NCBI RefSeq assembly: GCF_002277895.1
Contig: NZ_CP022998.1
Location: 1,221,501 to 1,285,500, forward strand
DNA length: 64,000 nt
Source of the DNA: Rhizobium sp. 11515TR
GTDB taxonomy: Bacteria; Pseudomonadota; Alphaproteobacteria; Rhizobiales; Rhizobiaceae
Direction: 5' to 3'
Both the position numbers and the translations under genes were made by a program. The notes under the pieces are model-generated. The model was not told where the DNA came from. It saw only the letters and a program-made list of their open reading frames with translations, and made no database searches. Positions within the stretch are counted from its first letter, which is position 1, and every line of letters starts with the position of its first letter. Below are positions 43,768 to 52,957 of the stretch, one piece after another.

Positions 43768-44655
43768 ATGACGACGATATTCGGCATCCCCGCCCAGGCG
43801 CTTCTCGGTCAATTGCTGATCGGCCTCATCAACGGTTCCTTCTATGCGCTGCTGAGCCTCGGCTTGGCGATCATCTTCGGCATGTTGCGGGTCATCAACT
43901 TCGCCCATGGCGCGCTCTATATGCTTGGTGCCTTCACCGCCTATCTCTTATTTGCCTATGCCGGTATCGGCTATTGGCCGGCCCTCGTTCTGGCACCGCT
44001 GATCGTCGGCCTGTTCGGGGCGCTGGTCGAGCGGCTCTGCCTGCGGCGGCTCTATAAGATCGATCCGCTCTACGGGTTGCTCTTCACCTTCGGCATGGCC
44101 CTGACCATCGAAGGAACCTTCCGCTATCTCTACGGTTCCTCCGGCCAGCCCTATGCCGTGCCGACGGAATTGGCGGGGGCGAAAAATATCGGCTTCATGT
44201 TCCTGCCCGTCTATCGCGGCTGGGTGGTCATTGCCTCGCTGGTCGTCTGCATCGGCACCTGGCTGCTGATCGAAAAGACCAAGCTTGGCGCTTATCTGCG
44301 CGCCGCGACCGAGAATTCCACGCTTGTCCAGGTTTTCGGCGTCAATGTGCCGGTGCTCCTGACACTGACCTATGGTTTCGGCGTCGCGCTTGCCGCCTTT
44401 GCCGGCGTGTTGGCCGCACCGATCTATCAGGTTTCGCCGCTGATGGGCTCGAACATGATCATCATCGTCTTCGCCGTCGTGGTCGTCGGCGGCATGGGCT
44501 CGATCATGGGGGCGATCGTCACAGGCTATATGCTCGGGATCGCCGAGGGCCTGACCAAGGTCTTCTATCCGGAAGCCTCCAACATCGTCATCTTCGTCAT
44601 CATGGCAATCGTGCTGCTTCTGAGGCCCGCGGGCCTCTTCGGTCGGGAGGCGTGA
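43768..44655 (+). CDS. livH: ABC transporter permease, LivH type
   Basis: A 295-residue permease with about eight membrane segments. It starts QALLGQLLIGLINGSFYALLSLGLAIIFGMLRVINFAHGALYMLGAFTAYLLF, the LivH signature. The EAA-like loop region LGAYLRAATENSTLVQVFGVNVP and GGMGSIMGAIVTGYMLGIAEGL follow. It pairs with LivM. Three bases separate it from livF. Confidence 0.93.
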   Translation: MTTIFGIPAQALLGQLLIGLINGSFYALLSLGLAIIFGMLRVINFAHGALYMLGAFTAYLLFAYAGIGYWPALVLAPLIVGLFGALVERLCLRRLYKIDPLYGLLFTFGMALTIEGTFRYLYGSSGQPYAVPTELAGAKNIGFMFLPVYRGWVVIASLVVCIGTWLLIEKTKLGAYLRAATENSTLVQVFGVNVPVLLTLTYGFGVALAAFAGVLAAPIYQVSPLMGSNMIIIVFAVVVVGGMGSIMGAIVTGYMLGIAEGLTKVFYPEASNIVIFVIMAIVLLLRPAGLFGREA

Positions 44656-44656
44656 T

Positions 44657-45640
44657 ATGGCTGGATTGATCAGCTTGGGCTCCAAGGAGCGTCCAAAACT
44701 TTCCGTGCAGAAGCTGTTGCTGATCCTCGGCCTTGTCGGCCTAATCTGGGCGCCGTTCTTCATCTACCCGATCTTCGTCATGAAGGTGTTGTGCTTCGCG
44801 CTGTTTGCCTGCGCCTTCAATCTATTGCTCGGCTATGCCGGCCTGCTCTCCTTCGGCCATGCCACCTTCTTCGGCGGTGCGGCCTATTTCACCGCCCATG
44901 CGGTGAAGGAATGGGGGCTTCCACCCGAACTCGGCATCCTGATCGGCGTCGCCGGCGCCTCGCTGCTCGGCCTCGTCATGGGTTTCGTCGCCATCCGTAG
45001 ACAGGGCATCTATTTCGCCATGATCACGCTGGCGCTCTCCTACATGTTCTATTTCTTCTGCCTGCAGGCGGCATTTACCCATGGCGAGGATGGCATTCAG
45101 TCGGTGCCGCGCGGCTATCTCTTCGGCGTCCTCGATCTCAACAACTCCTTCAACATGTATTACTTCGTCCTCGCGATCTTCCTGATCGGCGTGCTGATCA
45201 TCTGGCGTTTCATCAACTCACCCTTCGGCATGATCCTGAAATCGATCCGCGAAAACGAGCAGCGGGCGATCTCGCTCGGCTATTCCGTTGCGCGTTACAA
45301 GCTTGGCGCCTTCGTCATGTCGGCCGCACTTGCGGGGCTTGCCGGTGCGGTCAAGGCATTGGTCTTCCAGTTTGCGACGCTGACGGATGTTGCCTGGCAG
45401 ATGTCCGGCGAGGTCATTCTCATGACGCTCCTTGGCGGTATCGGCACGCTGATCGGCCCAATTTTTGGCGCGGGCTTCGTGGCGACGCTGGAAAACTATC
45501 TCGCCACGTCGGAATTTCCGGTCACCATCATCACCGGCATCGTCTTCATGGTCTGCGTTTTGCTCTTCCGCCGCGGTGTCGTCGGCGAATTCTATGCCTC
45601 ACGGCTGGGACGGAAGCTGGGGTTTGAATATCGGCGGTAA
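44657..45640 (+). CDS. livM: ABC transporter permease, LivM type
   Basis: A 327-residue permease with about nine membrane segments. It includes LCFALFACAFNLLLGYAGLLSFGHATFFGGAAYF and the characteristic loop FINSPFGMILKSIRENEQRAISLGYSVARYKLGAFVMSAALAGLAG. Length and pattern are typical of LivM. It follows livH by one base. A palindromic repeat element separates it from the GMC oxidoreductase. Confidence 0.93.
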   Translation: MAGLISLGSKERPKLSVQKLLLILGLVGLIWAPFFIYPIFVMKVLCFALFACAFNLLLGYAGLLSFGHATFFGGAAYFTAHAVKEWGLPPELGILIGVAGASLLGLVMGFVAIRRQGIYFAMITLALSYMFYFFCLQAAFTHGEDGIQSVPRGYLFGVLDLNNSFNMYYFVLAIFLIGVLIIWRFINSPFGMILKSIRENEQRAISLGYSVARYKLGAFVMSAALAGLAGAVKALVFQFATLTDVAWQMSGEVILMTLLGGIGTLIGPIFGAGFVATLENYLATSEFPVTIITGIVFMVCVLLFRRGVVGEFYASRLGRKLGFEYRR

Positions 45641-45670
45641 TGATCAAACCTATGCGTTCTTGTTGTGCAC

Positions 45671-45795
45671 CCCCTCACCCCAGCCCTCTCCCCAAGGGGA
45701 GAGGGGGAACTGTCTCTGACGATCACCGGATACGGGGCCTAGGCAAATGCGGAAATAGTCCCCTCTCCCTCGGGGAGAGGGTTAGGGTGAGGGGG
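45671..45795. repeat. C/G-rich palindromic intergenic repeat
   Basis: The left part (45671-45703) is a hairpin with CCCCTCACCC...CCCTCTCCCC then GGGGAGAGGG. The right part (45761-45795) is its near inverted copy, CCCTCTCCCTCGGGGAGAGGG with GTTAGGGTGAGGGGG. Related sequence occurs at 49433-49635. Its right end contains GAGGGGG seven bases before the GMC start codon, so the repeat seems to supply a Shine-Dalgarno. Confidence 0.8.
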
Positions 45796-45802
45796 CATGC
45801 CA

Positions 45803-47398
45803 ATGGACCGCTTTGACTACATCATCATCGGTGCCGGCAGTGCCGGATGCGTGCTGGCCAACCGGCTTTCGGCCGACCGCAACAATAGGGTGCTGCTGCT
45901 GGAAGCCGGCGGCAATGACAATTACCACTGGATCCATATCCCCGTCGGCTATCTCTATTGCATCAACAATCCCCGCACCGACTGGTGTTTCACCACGTCG
46001 CCCGAAGCGGGACTGAATGGCCGGTCGCTGAACTACCCGCGCGGCAAGGTGCTGGGCGGCTGCTCCTCCATCAACGGCATGATCTATATGCGCGGCCAAG
46101 CCCGCGACTACGATCTCTGGCGCCAGCTCGGCTGTGCGGGCTGGGGTTGGGACGACGTGCTGCCCTATTTCATCAGGTCCGAGGATCATTATCGCGGTAA
46201 GGATGAGATGCACGGCGCGGGTGGCGAGTGGCGGGTTGAGAAAGCGCGTGTGCGCTGGGCCGTGCTCGATGCCTTCCAGGCTGCGGCCAAGGAGGCCGGT
46301 ATCCCCGAGACGGCGGATTTCAATCGCGGCAACAATGAAGGCTCCGGCTATTTCGACGTCAACCAGCGCGCCGGCATCCGCTGGAACACGACGAAAGCCT
46401 TCCTGCGCCCGGCCATGAAGCGCGGCAATCTCACCGTCTATACCAAGGCACAGGTCCGCCGGCTGATCGTCGAGGGTGATGCCGTGAGCGGTGTCGAGTT
46501 CCAGCATGATGGTGTGGCAAAGCGCGCCTATGCGAACAAGGAGACGGTGCTATCGGCCGGCTCCATCGGCTCGCCGCACATTCTGGAACTGTCAGGCGTC
46601 GGCCATGGCGAGGTGTTGAGCAAGGCCGGCATCGACCTCGTGCGCGAGGTTCGGTCCGTCGGCGAGAACCTGCAGGATCATCTGCAGCTTCGCCTTGCCT
46701 ACAAGGTGACCGGCGTACCCACCTTGAACGAGAAGGCGACGAAGCTGATCGGCAAAGCGGCGATCGGGCTCGAATATCTGGTGCGCCGTTCAGGCCCTAT
46801 GGCAATGGCGCCGAGCCAGCTCGGCATCTTCACTCGCTCCGGACCGGACAAGGAAACGCCGGATCTGCAATACCACGTGCAGCCGGTTTCGCTAGACAAG
46901 TTCGGCGATCCCGTCCATCCCTTTCCGGCCATCACCGCCAGCGTCTGCAATCTGCGACCCGAAAGCCGCGGCTCGGTGCATGTGCGCAGCCCCGATTTCG
47001 CCATGCAGCCGGCCATTAGCCCGAATTATCTATCGGCGGCACGCGACCGGGAGATCGCCGTTCGTTCGATTCGCCTGACGCGGCGGATCGTGGCGCAGCC
47101 TTCCTTCGCCCGGTTCCGCCCGGAGGAGTTCAAGCCCGGACCTGCCTATGAGACGGATGCAGACCTAGAGCGCGCAGCCGGCGATATCGGCACGACGATT
47201 TTCCATCCGGTCGGCACATGCCGCATGGGTGGCGATGCGCAAAGTGTCGTCGATCCGCGCCTGCGGCTCAGGGCATTGGCAAGGCTGCGCATCGCCGACG
47301 CCTCTGTCATGCCGTCGATCACATCGGGCAACACCAATTCGCCAACCATCATGATCGCCGAGAAGGCAGCCGAGATGATCCTTGCCGACAATAGATGA
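45803..47398 (+). CDS. GMC-family FAD-dependent oxidoreductase
   Basis: A 531-residue alcohol-type oxidoreductase. The FAD-binding start is DRFDYIIIGAGSAGCVLANRL, with GMC signature 1 in NYPRGKVLGGCSSINGMIYMRGQARDYD and signature 2 in VLSAGSIGSPHILELSGVG. The C-terminal catalytic blocks are IFHPVGTCRMGG and SITSGNTNSPTIMIAEKAAEMIL. It resembles choline dehydrogenase and polyol or aliphatic alcohol dehydrogenases (BetA/AlkJ-like); the substrate is unknown. The ATG at 45797 also fits, but 45803 lies 7 bases after GAGGGGG. Its position after the liv genes suggests it acts on the imported compound. Confidence 0.9.
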   Translation: MDRFDYIIIGAGSAGCVLANRLSADRNNRVLLLEAGGNDNYHWIHIPVGYLYCINNPRTDWCFTTSPEAGLNGRSLNYPRGKVLGGCSSINGMIYMRGQARDYDLWRQLGCAGWGWDDVLPYFIRSEDHYRGKDEMHGAGGEWRVEKARVRWAVLDAFQAAAKEAGIPETADFNRGNNEGSGYFDVNQRAGIRWNTTKAFLRPAMKRGNLTVYTKAQVRRLIVEGDAVSGVEFQHDGVAKRAYANKETVLSAGSIGSPHILELSGVGHGEVLSKAGIDLVREVRSVGENLQDHLQLRLAYKVTGVPTLNEKATKLIGKAAIGLEYLVRRSGPMAMAPSQLGIFTRSGPDKETPDLQYHVQPVSLDKFGDPVHPFPAITASVCNLRPESRGSVHVRSPDFAMQPAISPNYLSAARDREIAVRSIRLTRRIVAQPSFARFRPEEFKPGPAYETDADLERAAGDIGTTIFHPVGTCRMGGDAQSVVDPRLRLRALARLRIADASVMPSITSGNTNSPTIMIAEKAAEMILADNR

Positions 47399-47437
47399 AT
47401 CCCTGAGGATCGATGGCAGCAGGGACAGGAGATTTGT

Positions 47438-48496
47438 ATGGATAGCACGGACGAAGTCATCATCGAGCGGCGCGGATCGGCCGGCATCATCAGGCTCAAC
47501 CGGCCGAAGGCGCTGAACAGCCTGACATTGCCGATGGTGCGGGTCATCGCTCCTGCCCTGGAGGATTTCGCCGCCAATCCACAGATTGCGAGCGTCATCG
47601 TTCTGGGCGAAGGAGAACGCGGCTTCTGCGCCGGTGGTGATATCCGCCTGCTGCACCAGAGCGGCAAGGACGGCACCGAGGACGCGGAAACCTTCTGGCG
47701 CGAGGAATTCCTGCTCAACCATGCAATCTCGCGCTATCCCAAACCTTATGTGGTGCTGATGGACGGCATCACTATGGGCGGCGGCGTCGGTCTCTCGGCA
47801 CATGGCAGCCATCGCGTCGTCACCGAGCGCACGCGCCTTGCCATGCCCGAAACCGGCATCGGCTATTTCCCGGATGTCGGTGCCACCTGGCTGCTGCCGC
47901 GTGCGCCGGGCGAAGCCGGCACATGGATGGGCCTGACCGGCCAGACCGTCGGGGCAGCCGATGTCATCCATGCTGGTTTTGCCGATCATTGTGTCGCATC
48001 CTCCGCGTTGCCGGCTCTCATAGATGCGATCGCAGCGCTGCCCGCTGCCGCCACTGCAGCAGACGTGCATGCTCTCATCCGAACCATGGCGGCGGATACA
48101 GGCGAAAGCCGGCTTGCGGCAAACGGAGAGTTGATCGATCGAGCGTTTTCGGCAGACACGGTGGAGGAAATTCTGAAGGCTTTGGCCGCTGAGCCCGGAG
48201 AGTTTGCCGCTGAAGCTGCCGGCGTCATCGCCACCCGTTCGCCGACCAGCCTGAAGCTGACCTTGCGGCTTCTCAGGGCAGGGCGAACGAGCGCCGATTT
48301 GGCCGAATGCCTCGATCGTGAACTCGGCGCTTGCAAGGGCATATTGTATAATCACGATTTCTACGAGGGCGTGCGCGCCGCCGTCATCGACAAGGACCGC
48401 AATCCGAAATGGTCTCCGGCGAGCCTCGCCGAAGTGACGGCGGATGCCATCGACCGTTTCTTCATACCGGCGCAGCCACCACTTTTCGCAAGATAA
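47438..48496 (+). CDS. 3-hydroxyisobutyryl-CoA hydrolase-like enoyl-CoA hydratase family protein
   Basis: A 352-residue crotonase-fold protein with GERGFCAGGDIRLLHQSGK, DGITMGGGVGLSAHGSHRVVTERTRLAMPETGIGYFPDVGATWLLPR, and the longer C-terminal part (SPTSLKLTLRLLRAGRTSADLAECLDREL) of HIBYL-CoA hydrolases. The MPETGIG-FPDVG motif distinguishes these from simple hydratases. It hydrolyses 3-hydroxyisobutyryl-CoA in valine breakdown. AGGAGA lies a few bases before ATG 47438. It is followed 22 bases later by a 3-hydroxyisobutyrate dehydrogenase gene, which would use its product. Confidence 0.9.
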   Translation: MDSTDEVIIERRGSAGIIRLNRPKALNSLTLPMVRVIAPALEDFAANPQIASVIVLGEGERGFCAGGDIRLLHQSGKDGTEDAETFWREEFLLNHAISRYPKPYVVLMDGITMGGGVGLSAHGSHRVVTERTRLAMPETGIGYFPDVGATWLLPRAPGEAGTWMGLTGQTVGAADVIHAGFADHCVASSALPALIDAIAALPAAATAADVHALIRTMAADTGESRLAANGELIDRAFSADTVEEILKALAAEPGEFAAEAAGVIATRSPTSLKLTLRLLRAGRTSADLAECLDRELGACKGILYNHDFYEGVRAAVIDKDRNPKWSPASLAEVTADAIDRFFIPAQPPLFAR

Positions 48497-48518
48497 CCGA
48501 TCATGGGAGGAAAACATC

Positions 48519-49400
48519 ATGACACGGATCGCATTCATCGGCCTCGGCAATATGGGAGGTCCGATGGCCGCCAACCTCGTCAAGGCTGGCCACGCCGTCA
48601 CTGGGTTCGATCTTTCGCATGACGTGCTGAAGGCAGCCGAAGCATCGGGTGTAAAGCCTGCCAGCGTGCTGACCGAGGCCCTGACGGATGCCGAAGTGAT
48701 CGTGACCATGCTGCCGAAGGGCCAGCATGTCCTCACCGTCTGGACCGACGTGCTGCGGTCCGTGCCGAAGGGAACGCTGCTGATCGACAGCTCTACCATC
48801 GATGTCGATAGCGCCCGCAAGGCGCATGCCATGGCAGGCGATGCCGGTTGCCTTTCGCTTGATGCCCCGGTTTCGGGGGGCACGGGCGGCGCTGCAGCGG
48901 GAACGCTGACTTTCATGGCCGGCGGCTCGACGGAAAGCTTCGCGGCTGCAAAGCCGCTGCTCGAGGTGATGGGCAAGAAGATCGTCCATTGCGGCGATGC
49001 CGGCGCCGGCCAGGCCGCGAAGATCTGCAACAACATGATCCTCGGTATCTCGATGATCGGCGTCTGCGAGGCCTTCGTGCTTGGCGAAAAGCTCGGCCTC
49101 TCGCATCAGGCTCTCTTCGATGTCGCCTCGACTTCCTCCGGCCAATGCTGGTCGATCAATACTTATTGCCCGGTGCCCGGCCCTGTGCCGACCTCACCGG
49201 CCAACAACGACTACAAGCCCGGTTTCGCGGCAGCGCTGATGCTGAAGGACCTGCGCCTGTCGCAGGAAGCGGCGCTGTCGAGCGGTGCATCGACGCCCCT
49301 GGGTGCGGAGGCGGCGCAGCTCTACGCGCTCTTCGAAAAGCTCGGCAATGGCGGCCGCGATTTTTCGGCCATTATCGAGATGTTTCGCGAGGCGAAGTGA
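48519..49400 (+). CDS. mmsB: 3-hydroxyisobutyrate dehydrogenase
   Basis: A 293-residue beta-hydroxyacid dehydrogenase. The NAD fold is RIAFIGLGNMGGPMAANLVKAGH. The substrate motif is DAPVSGGTGGAAAGTLTFMAGG, the catalytic Lys region GAGQAAKICNNMILGISMIG, and the C-terminal KDLRLSQEAALSSGASTPLG. This is the standard HIBADH pattern, oxidising 3-hydroxyisobutyrate to methylmalonate semialdehyde. GGGAGG lies 8 bases before ATG 48519; the frame extends back to 48444 but without support. It is the last gene of the cluster before the repeat at 49433. Confidence 0.95.
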   Translation: MTRIAFIGLGNMGGPMAANLVKAGHAVTGFDLSHDVLKAAEASGVKPASVLTEALTDAEVIVTMLPKGQHVLTVWTDVLRSVPKGTLLIDSSTIDVDSARKAHAMAGDAGCLSLDAPVSGGTGGAAAGTLTFMAGGSTESFAAAKPLLEVMGKKIVHCGDAGAGQAAKICNNMILGISMIGVCEAFVLGEKLGLSHQALFDVASTSSGQCWSINTYCPVPGPVPTSPANNDYKPGFAAALMLKDLRLSQEAALSSGASTPLGAEAAQLYALFEKLGNGGRDFSAIIEMFREAK

Positions 49401-49432
49401 GAAGGGCTGGATAGTTGGCCGGGCGCAGGGTT

Positions 49433-49635
49433 GCCCCTCACCCCCGGCCCTCTCCCCGCTCGCGGCAGGGGAATCGCATATGAAATGAGGTCGTTGCAGC
49501 GCACCCCTTCTCCCCTCGGGGAGAAGGTGCCGACAGGCGGATGAGGGGGCCGCCAAGAGCACGGAAGCCCGCGTATTCAAATCCGTTACCCCCTCATCCG
49601 ACCCTTCGGGCCACCTTCTCCCCGAGGGGAGAAGG
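49433..49635. repeat. C/G-rich palindromic repeat cluster
   Basis: Block 49503-49549 (CCCCTTCTCCCCTCGGGG... then GGCGGATGAGGGGG) and block 49589-49635 are near inverted copies of each other. The leading part 49433-49475 resembles the left half of the 45671 element. It fills most of the 293-base gap between the mmsB and helicase genes, so it may act as a bidirectional transcription end. Confidence 0.75.
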
Positions 49636-49693
49636 AACTTGCGGAGGCAGCATCAAAGAACATGCCTGACCTGCCGACCTCAATTGCCACAAC

Positions 49694-51760
49694 TCATCGC
49701 CACATGCCCCGCATCCGCGCGCTCACATCGACGCGCACCTCTCGCGCCCGGATGGCGGCGGCGCTCTCGGCGCGCGCCTGCGGCCAGCCGCAAACCTCGA
49801 AGAACTGCAGCAACGTGGCGGGAATGAAGCGGGTGCGCGAGGCGAAGACATGCTTGTCGCCCTGCGCATGTTGGCCGTGCACGAAGAAGCGCTGCGGAAT
49901 GACGAGATCGAGATTGTCCTTCGCCCGCGTCATCGCGACATAGAGCAGCCGCCGTTCCTCCTCGATCTCAGCCGATGATCCGACTGCGAGATCGGCGGGA
50001 ATGCAGCCGTCGACGGCGTTGAGGATGAAGACCTTCGTCCATTCCTGGCCCTTGGCGGAATGGATGGTTGATAGGATCAGATAGTCTTCGTCGAGCAGCG
50101 GCACACCGGCCTGGTCGCTGGTGGCGTCCGGTGGATCGAGCGTCAGCTCCGTAAGGAAACGCTCGCGCGAGCCGTAACCGGCGGCGATCTGTTCGAGCTG
50201 GACGAGATCGGCCTGGCGGGTCGCGGCATCTTCATGCGCGCGCTCCAGATGAGGCTCATACCATTGGCGAACCAGGCCGATTTCCGCCGGCCATCCGGCC
50301 TTACCGCTTTTGATCTCCCGCATCGTCTCGACAAAGGCGGTCCAGTCGTCCCCCGTGCGCGGCGGCGGCGGGAGTTCGGTGAGCGCCGTGATCGGGCTTG
50401 CCTCTTCGCCGATCTGGTCGAGTATGCGCTGCGCGGTGGAAGGCCCGACGCCGGGCAGGAGCTGCATCAGGCGGAAGCCCGCCACGCGATCGCGCGGGTT
50501 CTGGGCGAAGCGCAGCGCCGCCAGCATGTCTTTGACATGGGCGCTGTCGAGGAATTTCAGCCCACCGAACTTGACGAAGGGAATGTTGCGCCGGGTGAGT
50601 TCCACTTCCAGCGGCCCGCTATGGCTGGAGGTGCGGAATAGCACTGCCTGTTGCTTCAGCCTTACGCCGCCCTCGCGATTTTCCAGTATCTGGTCGGCGA
50701 TGTAGCGCGCCTGATCGGCCTCGTCGCGCACCGTCACCAGCCGCGGCCGTTCCGTGCTTTGCCGCTCGGTGCGCAGGTTCTTGGTGAAGCGCTCCGAGGC
50801 GAGATCGATCACGGCGTTGGCGGCAGCAAGGATCGGCTGCGTCGAGCGGTAATTGCGGTCGAGCGTCACGATATCGGCCGAGGGCGTGAAGGCTTTCGGG
50901 AAGTCGAGAATGTTGCGCACGGTCGCGGCGCGGAAGGAATAGATCGACTGCGCATCGTCACCGACGACGGTCAGCCCGCGACCATCGGGCTTGAGAGCCA
51001 GCAGAATGGAGGACTGCAGCCGGTTTGTGTCCTGATATTCGTCGACGAGCACATGGTCGAAGCGACTGCCGATATCCTCAGCGATCAGCGGCTCCTGCAG
51101 CATATGCGCCCAATAGAGCAGCAGGTCATCGTAATCGAGCACGTTCTGCGTCTGTTTCGCCTCGACGTAAGAGGCGAAAAGATCGCGTAGCTGCTGCTCC
51201 CACGTGGCGCACCACGGGAAGTAATCCCGCAGCACGCCGTCGAGCGGCGCTTCCGCATTGACCGAGCGTGAATAGATGGCGAGGCATGTCGCCTTGGTCG
51301 GGAAGCGGTTCTCCGTCTTCGAGAAGCCGAGGTCATGGCGCGCAAGATTCATCAGGTCGGCGCTGTCTTCCCGATCGTGGATCGTGAAGGCCGGATCGAT
51401 GCCGATCTGCTCGGCATAGTCCCTGAGCAGACGTGCGCCGATGCCGTGGAACGTGCCGCTCCATGCGAGTGTGTCGGCGTTAATGCCGGCATTCGCGCCC
51501 AGCACCTCGCGGCAGATCCGCTCGACGCGACGGCCCATCTCGGCGGCAGCGCGGCGCGAGAAGGTCATCAACAGGATGCGGCGCGGGTCCGCACCTCTCA
51601 CGATCAAATGCGCGACGCGATGGGCGAGTGTATTCGTCTTGCCGGAGCCGGCCCCGGCAATGACGAGCAACGGGCCGGCAATATGGCCGTCACCGCTCGT
51701 GCCATGTTCCACCGCCAGCCGTTGCTCCGGGTTCAGCTTTTCCAGATAGGCGGCGGTCAT
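49694..51760 (-). CDS. UvrD/Rep-family DNA helicase
   Basis: A 688-residue superfamily 1A helicase. Walker A is VIAGAGSGKTNTLAHRVAHL, motif Ia MTFSRRAAAEM, and motif II FDHVLVDEYQDTNRLQ. Motif III is VVGDDAQSIYSFRAA, motif IV TLDRNYRSTQPILAAAN, motif V ILSTIHSAKGQEWTKVFI, and motif VI RRLLYVAMTRAKDNLDL. All motifs needed for ATP-driven 3'-5' unwinding are present. It is shorter than UvrD proper (~720). The frame extends to 51859, but GGAGA precedes ATG 51760. It probably acts in repair or replication restart. Confidence 0.93.
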   Translation of the reverse strand: MTAAYLEKLNPEQRLAVEHGTSGDGHIAGPLLVIAGAGSGKTNTLAHRVAHLIVRGADPRRILLMTFSRRAAAEMGRRVERICREVLGANAGINADTLAWSGTFHGIGARLLRDYAEQIGIDPAFTIHDREDSADLMNLARHDLGFSKTENRFPTKATCLAIYSRSVNAEAPLDGVLRDYFPWCATWEQQLRDLFASYVEAKQTQNVLDYDDLLLYWAHMLQEPLIAEDIGSRFDHVLVDEYQDTNRLQSSILLALKPDGRGLTVVGDDAQSIYSFRAATVRNILDFPKAFTPSADIVTLDRNYRSTQPILAAANAVIDLASERFTKNLRTERQSTERPRLVTVRDEADQARYIADQILENREGGVRLKQQAVLFRTSSHSGPLEVELTRRNIPFVKFGGLKFLDSAHVKDMLAALRFAQNPRDRVAGFRLMQLLPGVGPSTAQRILDQIGEEASPITALTELPPPPRTGDDWTAFVETMREIKSGKAGWPAEIGLVRQWYEPHLERAHEDAATRQADLVQLEQIAAGYGSRERFLTELTLDPPDATSDQAGVPLLDEDYLILSTIHSAKGQEWTKVFILNAVDGCIPADLAVGSSAEIEEERRLLYVAMTRAKDNLDLVIPQRFFVHGQHAQGDKHVFASRTRFIPATLLQFFEVCGWPQARAESAAAIRAREVRVDVSARMRGMWR

Positions 51761-52031
51761 CAACTCTCCTGAATACCTCCGGCGGCAGGCGGAGCGCGAC
51801 ATGCGGCGAATCGCAAGCGCAAAATATAAGGACGTTCTATGGATGTTCCGAATCGCCAAAGCCTGTCAAGATGAACAGGCCCGCACGGGGATGTGACCTC
51901 CGGCGCAAGAATCTTATAGGGATTTGCACTCGCCCGGCTCGAAAAGGGCCTTCTTCGTGCTTATGTATCATTTCGGCGCAGCATTTTGAGTTTTTGGGGC
52001 TTCGTAATGCGTAGAATGAAGGTTTCAAAAC

Positions 52032-52907
52032 ATGAACGAAACGATTGCCACCGGGCTGCGTCTGCCTAGCGGCCTCGTGGCTTTGCCGGACGGCCGCCTG
52101 GCGGTGGTGGAAATGGATGCCAGTCGTCGCTGTCTGAAACTTTTCAACGCAAGCGGCGTACCGCAGGAACTTTGCCGGGTCGGCGGCCGGCCGATGGGGA
52201 TTGCGGTCGATGGTGACGGATGTTTCTGGGTAGCCAATGGCCCGGAGAATTCCCTTGTCAGATTATCGGCGCAAGGCCGCGTGCTGCAAGTCATCGAGGG
52301 TAGCGCGGATGGTCCCTTTCTGCATCCGAATGCACTCGCTTTCGGACCCGACGGTCTGCTTTACATGACTGATTCTGGCATCCGTCTTGCCAATCTTCTC
52401 GAAGGCGGCCATATCCATCCTGATTTCTTCAAGGCGGCTTACAATGGCTGCGTCTATCAGATCGATCCGGCCGAGGGACGAGTCATCCGGGTCCTGGCTG
52501 CCGGTCTGCTCTTTGCGAGCGGCATTGCCTTCGATGCCGATGGATTGCTCTATTATAGTGAAACACTGACCGGAAAAATCTATCGGCAGGTCGTTGGCGG
52601 TAGGCAGGAAATGTTTGTCCAGTCGATGACATCGCCCGCCGTGAACGCGCTGCGCGGGCCGGCCGGCCTCGCTTTTGATCGCAGTGGCATGCTGTATTGC
52701 GCCATGTACGGCCTGGGTGAGATTTCCATGGTGGACGCCGAGGGAAAAATGGCCGGCCATATCCGTACGGATGGCGGACGGCCAGCCAATATCGCCTTTA
52801 CCGTCGACGGCAAACATCTGCTCGTCAGCGAGCAGGAAAACGGTGTCGTGGAAAAGATTACGGCGCCGCGTCCGGGCTTGCCTTTGCATATGCCGCCGAT
52901 TTCGTAG
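52032..52907 (+). CDS. SMP-30/gluconolactonase-like beta-propeller protein
   Basis: A 291-residue protein built of repeated propeller strands: LPSGLVALPDGRLAVVEMD, RPMGIAVDGDGCFWVANGPENSLVRL, HPNALAFGPDGLLYMTDSGI, ASGIAFDADGLLYYSETLTGKIYR, GPAGLAFDRSGMLYCAMYGLGEISMVD and RPANIAFTVDGKHLLVSEQENG. This is the SMP-30/LRE fold, which includes lactonases. No signal peptide is seen, so it is probably cytoplasmic. The substrate is unknown. A bidirectional hairpin follows. Confidence 0.85.
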   Translation: MNETIATGLRLPSGLVALPDGRLAVVEMDASRRCLKLFNASGVPQELCRVGGRPMGIAVDGDGCFWVANGPENSLVRLSAQGRVLQVIEGSADGPFLHPNALAFGPDGLLYMTDSGIRLANLLEGGHIHPDFFKAAYNGCVYQIDPAEGRVIRVLAAGLLFASGIAFDADGLLYYSETLTGKIYRQVVGGRQEMFVQSMTSPAVNALRGPAGLAFDRSGMLYCAMYGLGEISMVDAEGKMAGHIRTDGGRPANIAFTVDGKHLLVSEQENGVVEKITAPRPGLPLHMPPIS

Positions 52908-52915
52908 GGCGGGCG

Positions 52916-52951
52916 GAGGACATGCCCCGGAAGCCGGGCATGTCCTCTTTT
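52916..52951. terminator. Bidirectional terminator between SMP-30 gene and secDF
   Basis: GAGGACATGCCC (52916-52927) pairs perfectly with GGGCATGTCCTC (52936-52947) around an 8-base loop, followed by TTTTC. It lies between the two converging stops. Confidence 0.9.
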
Positions 52952-52957
52952 CATTTA

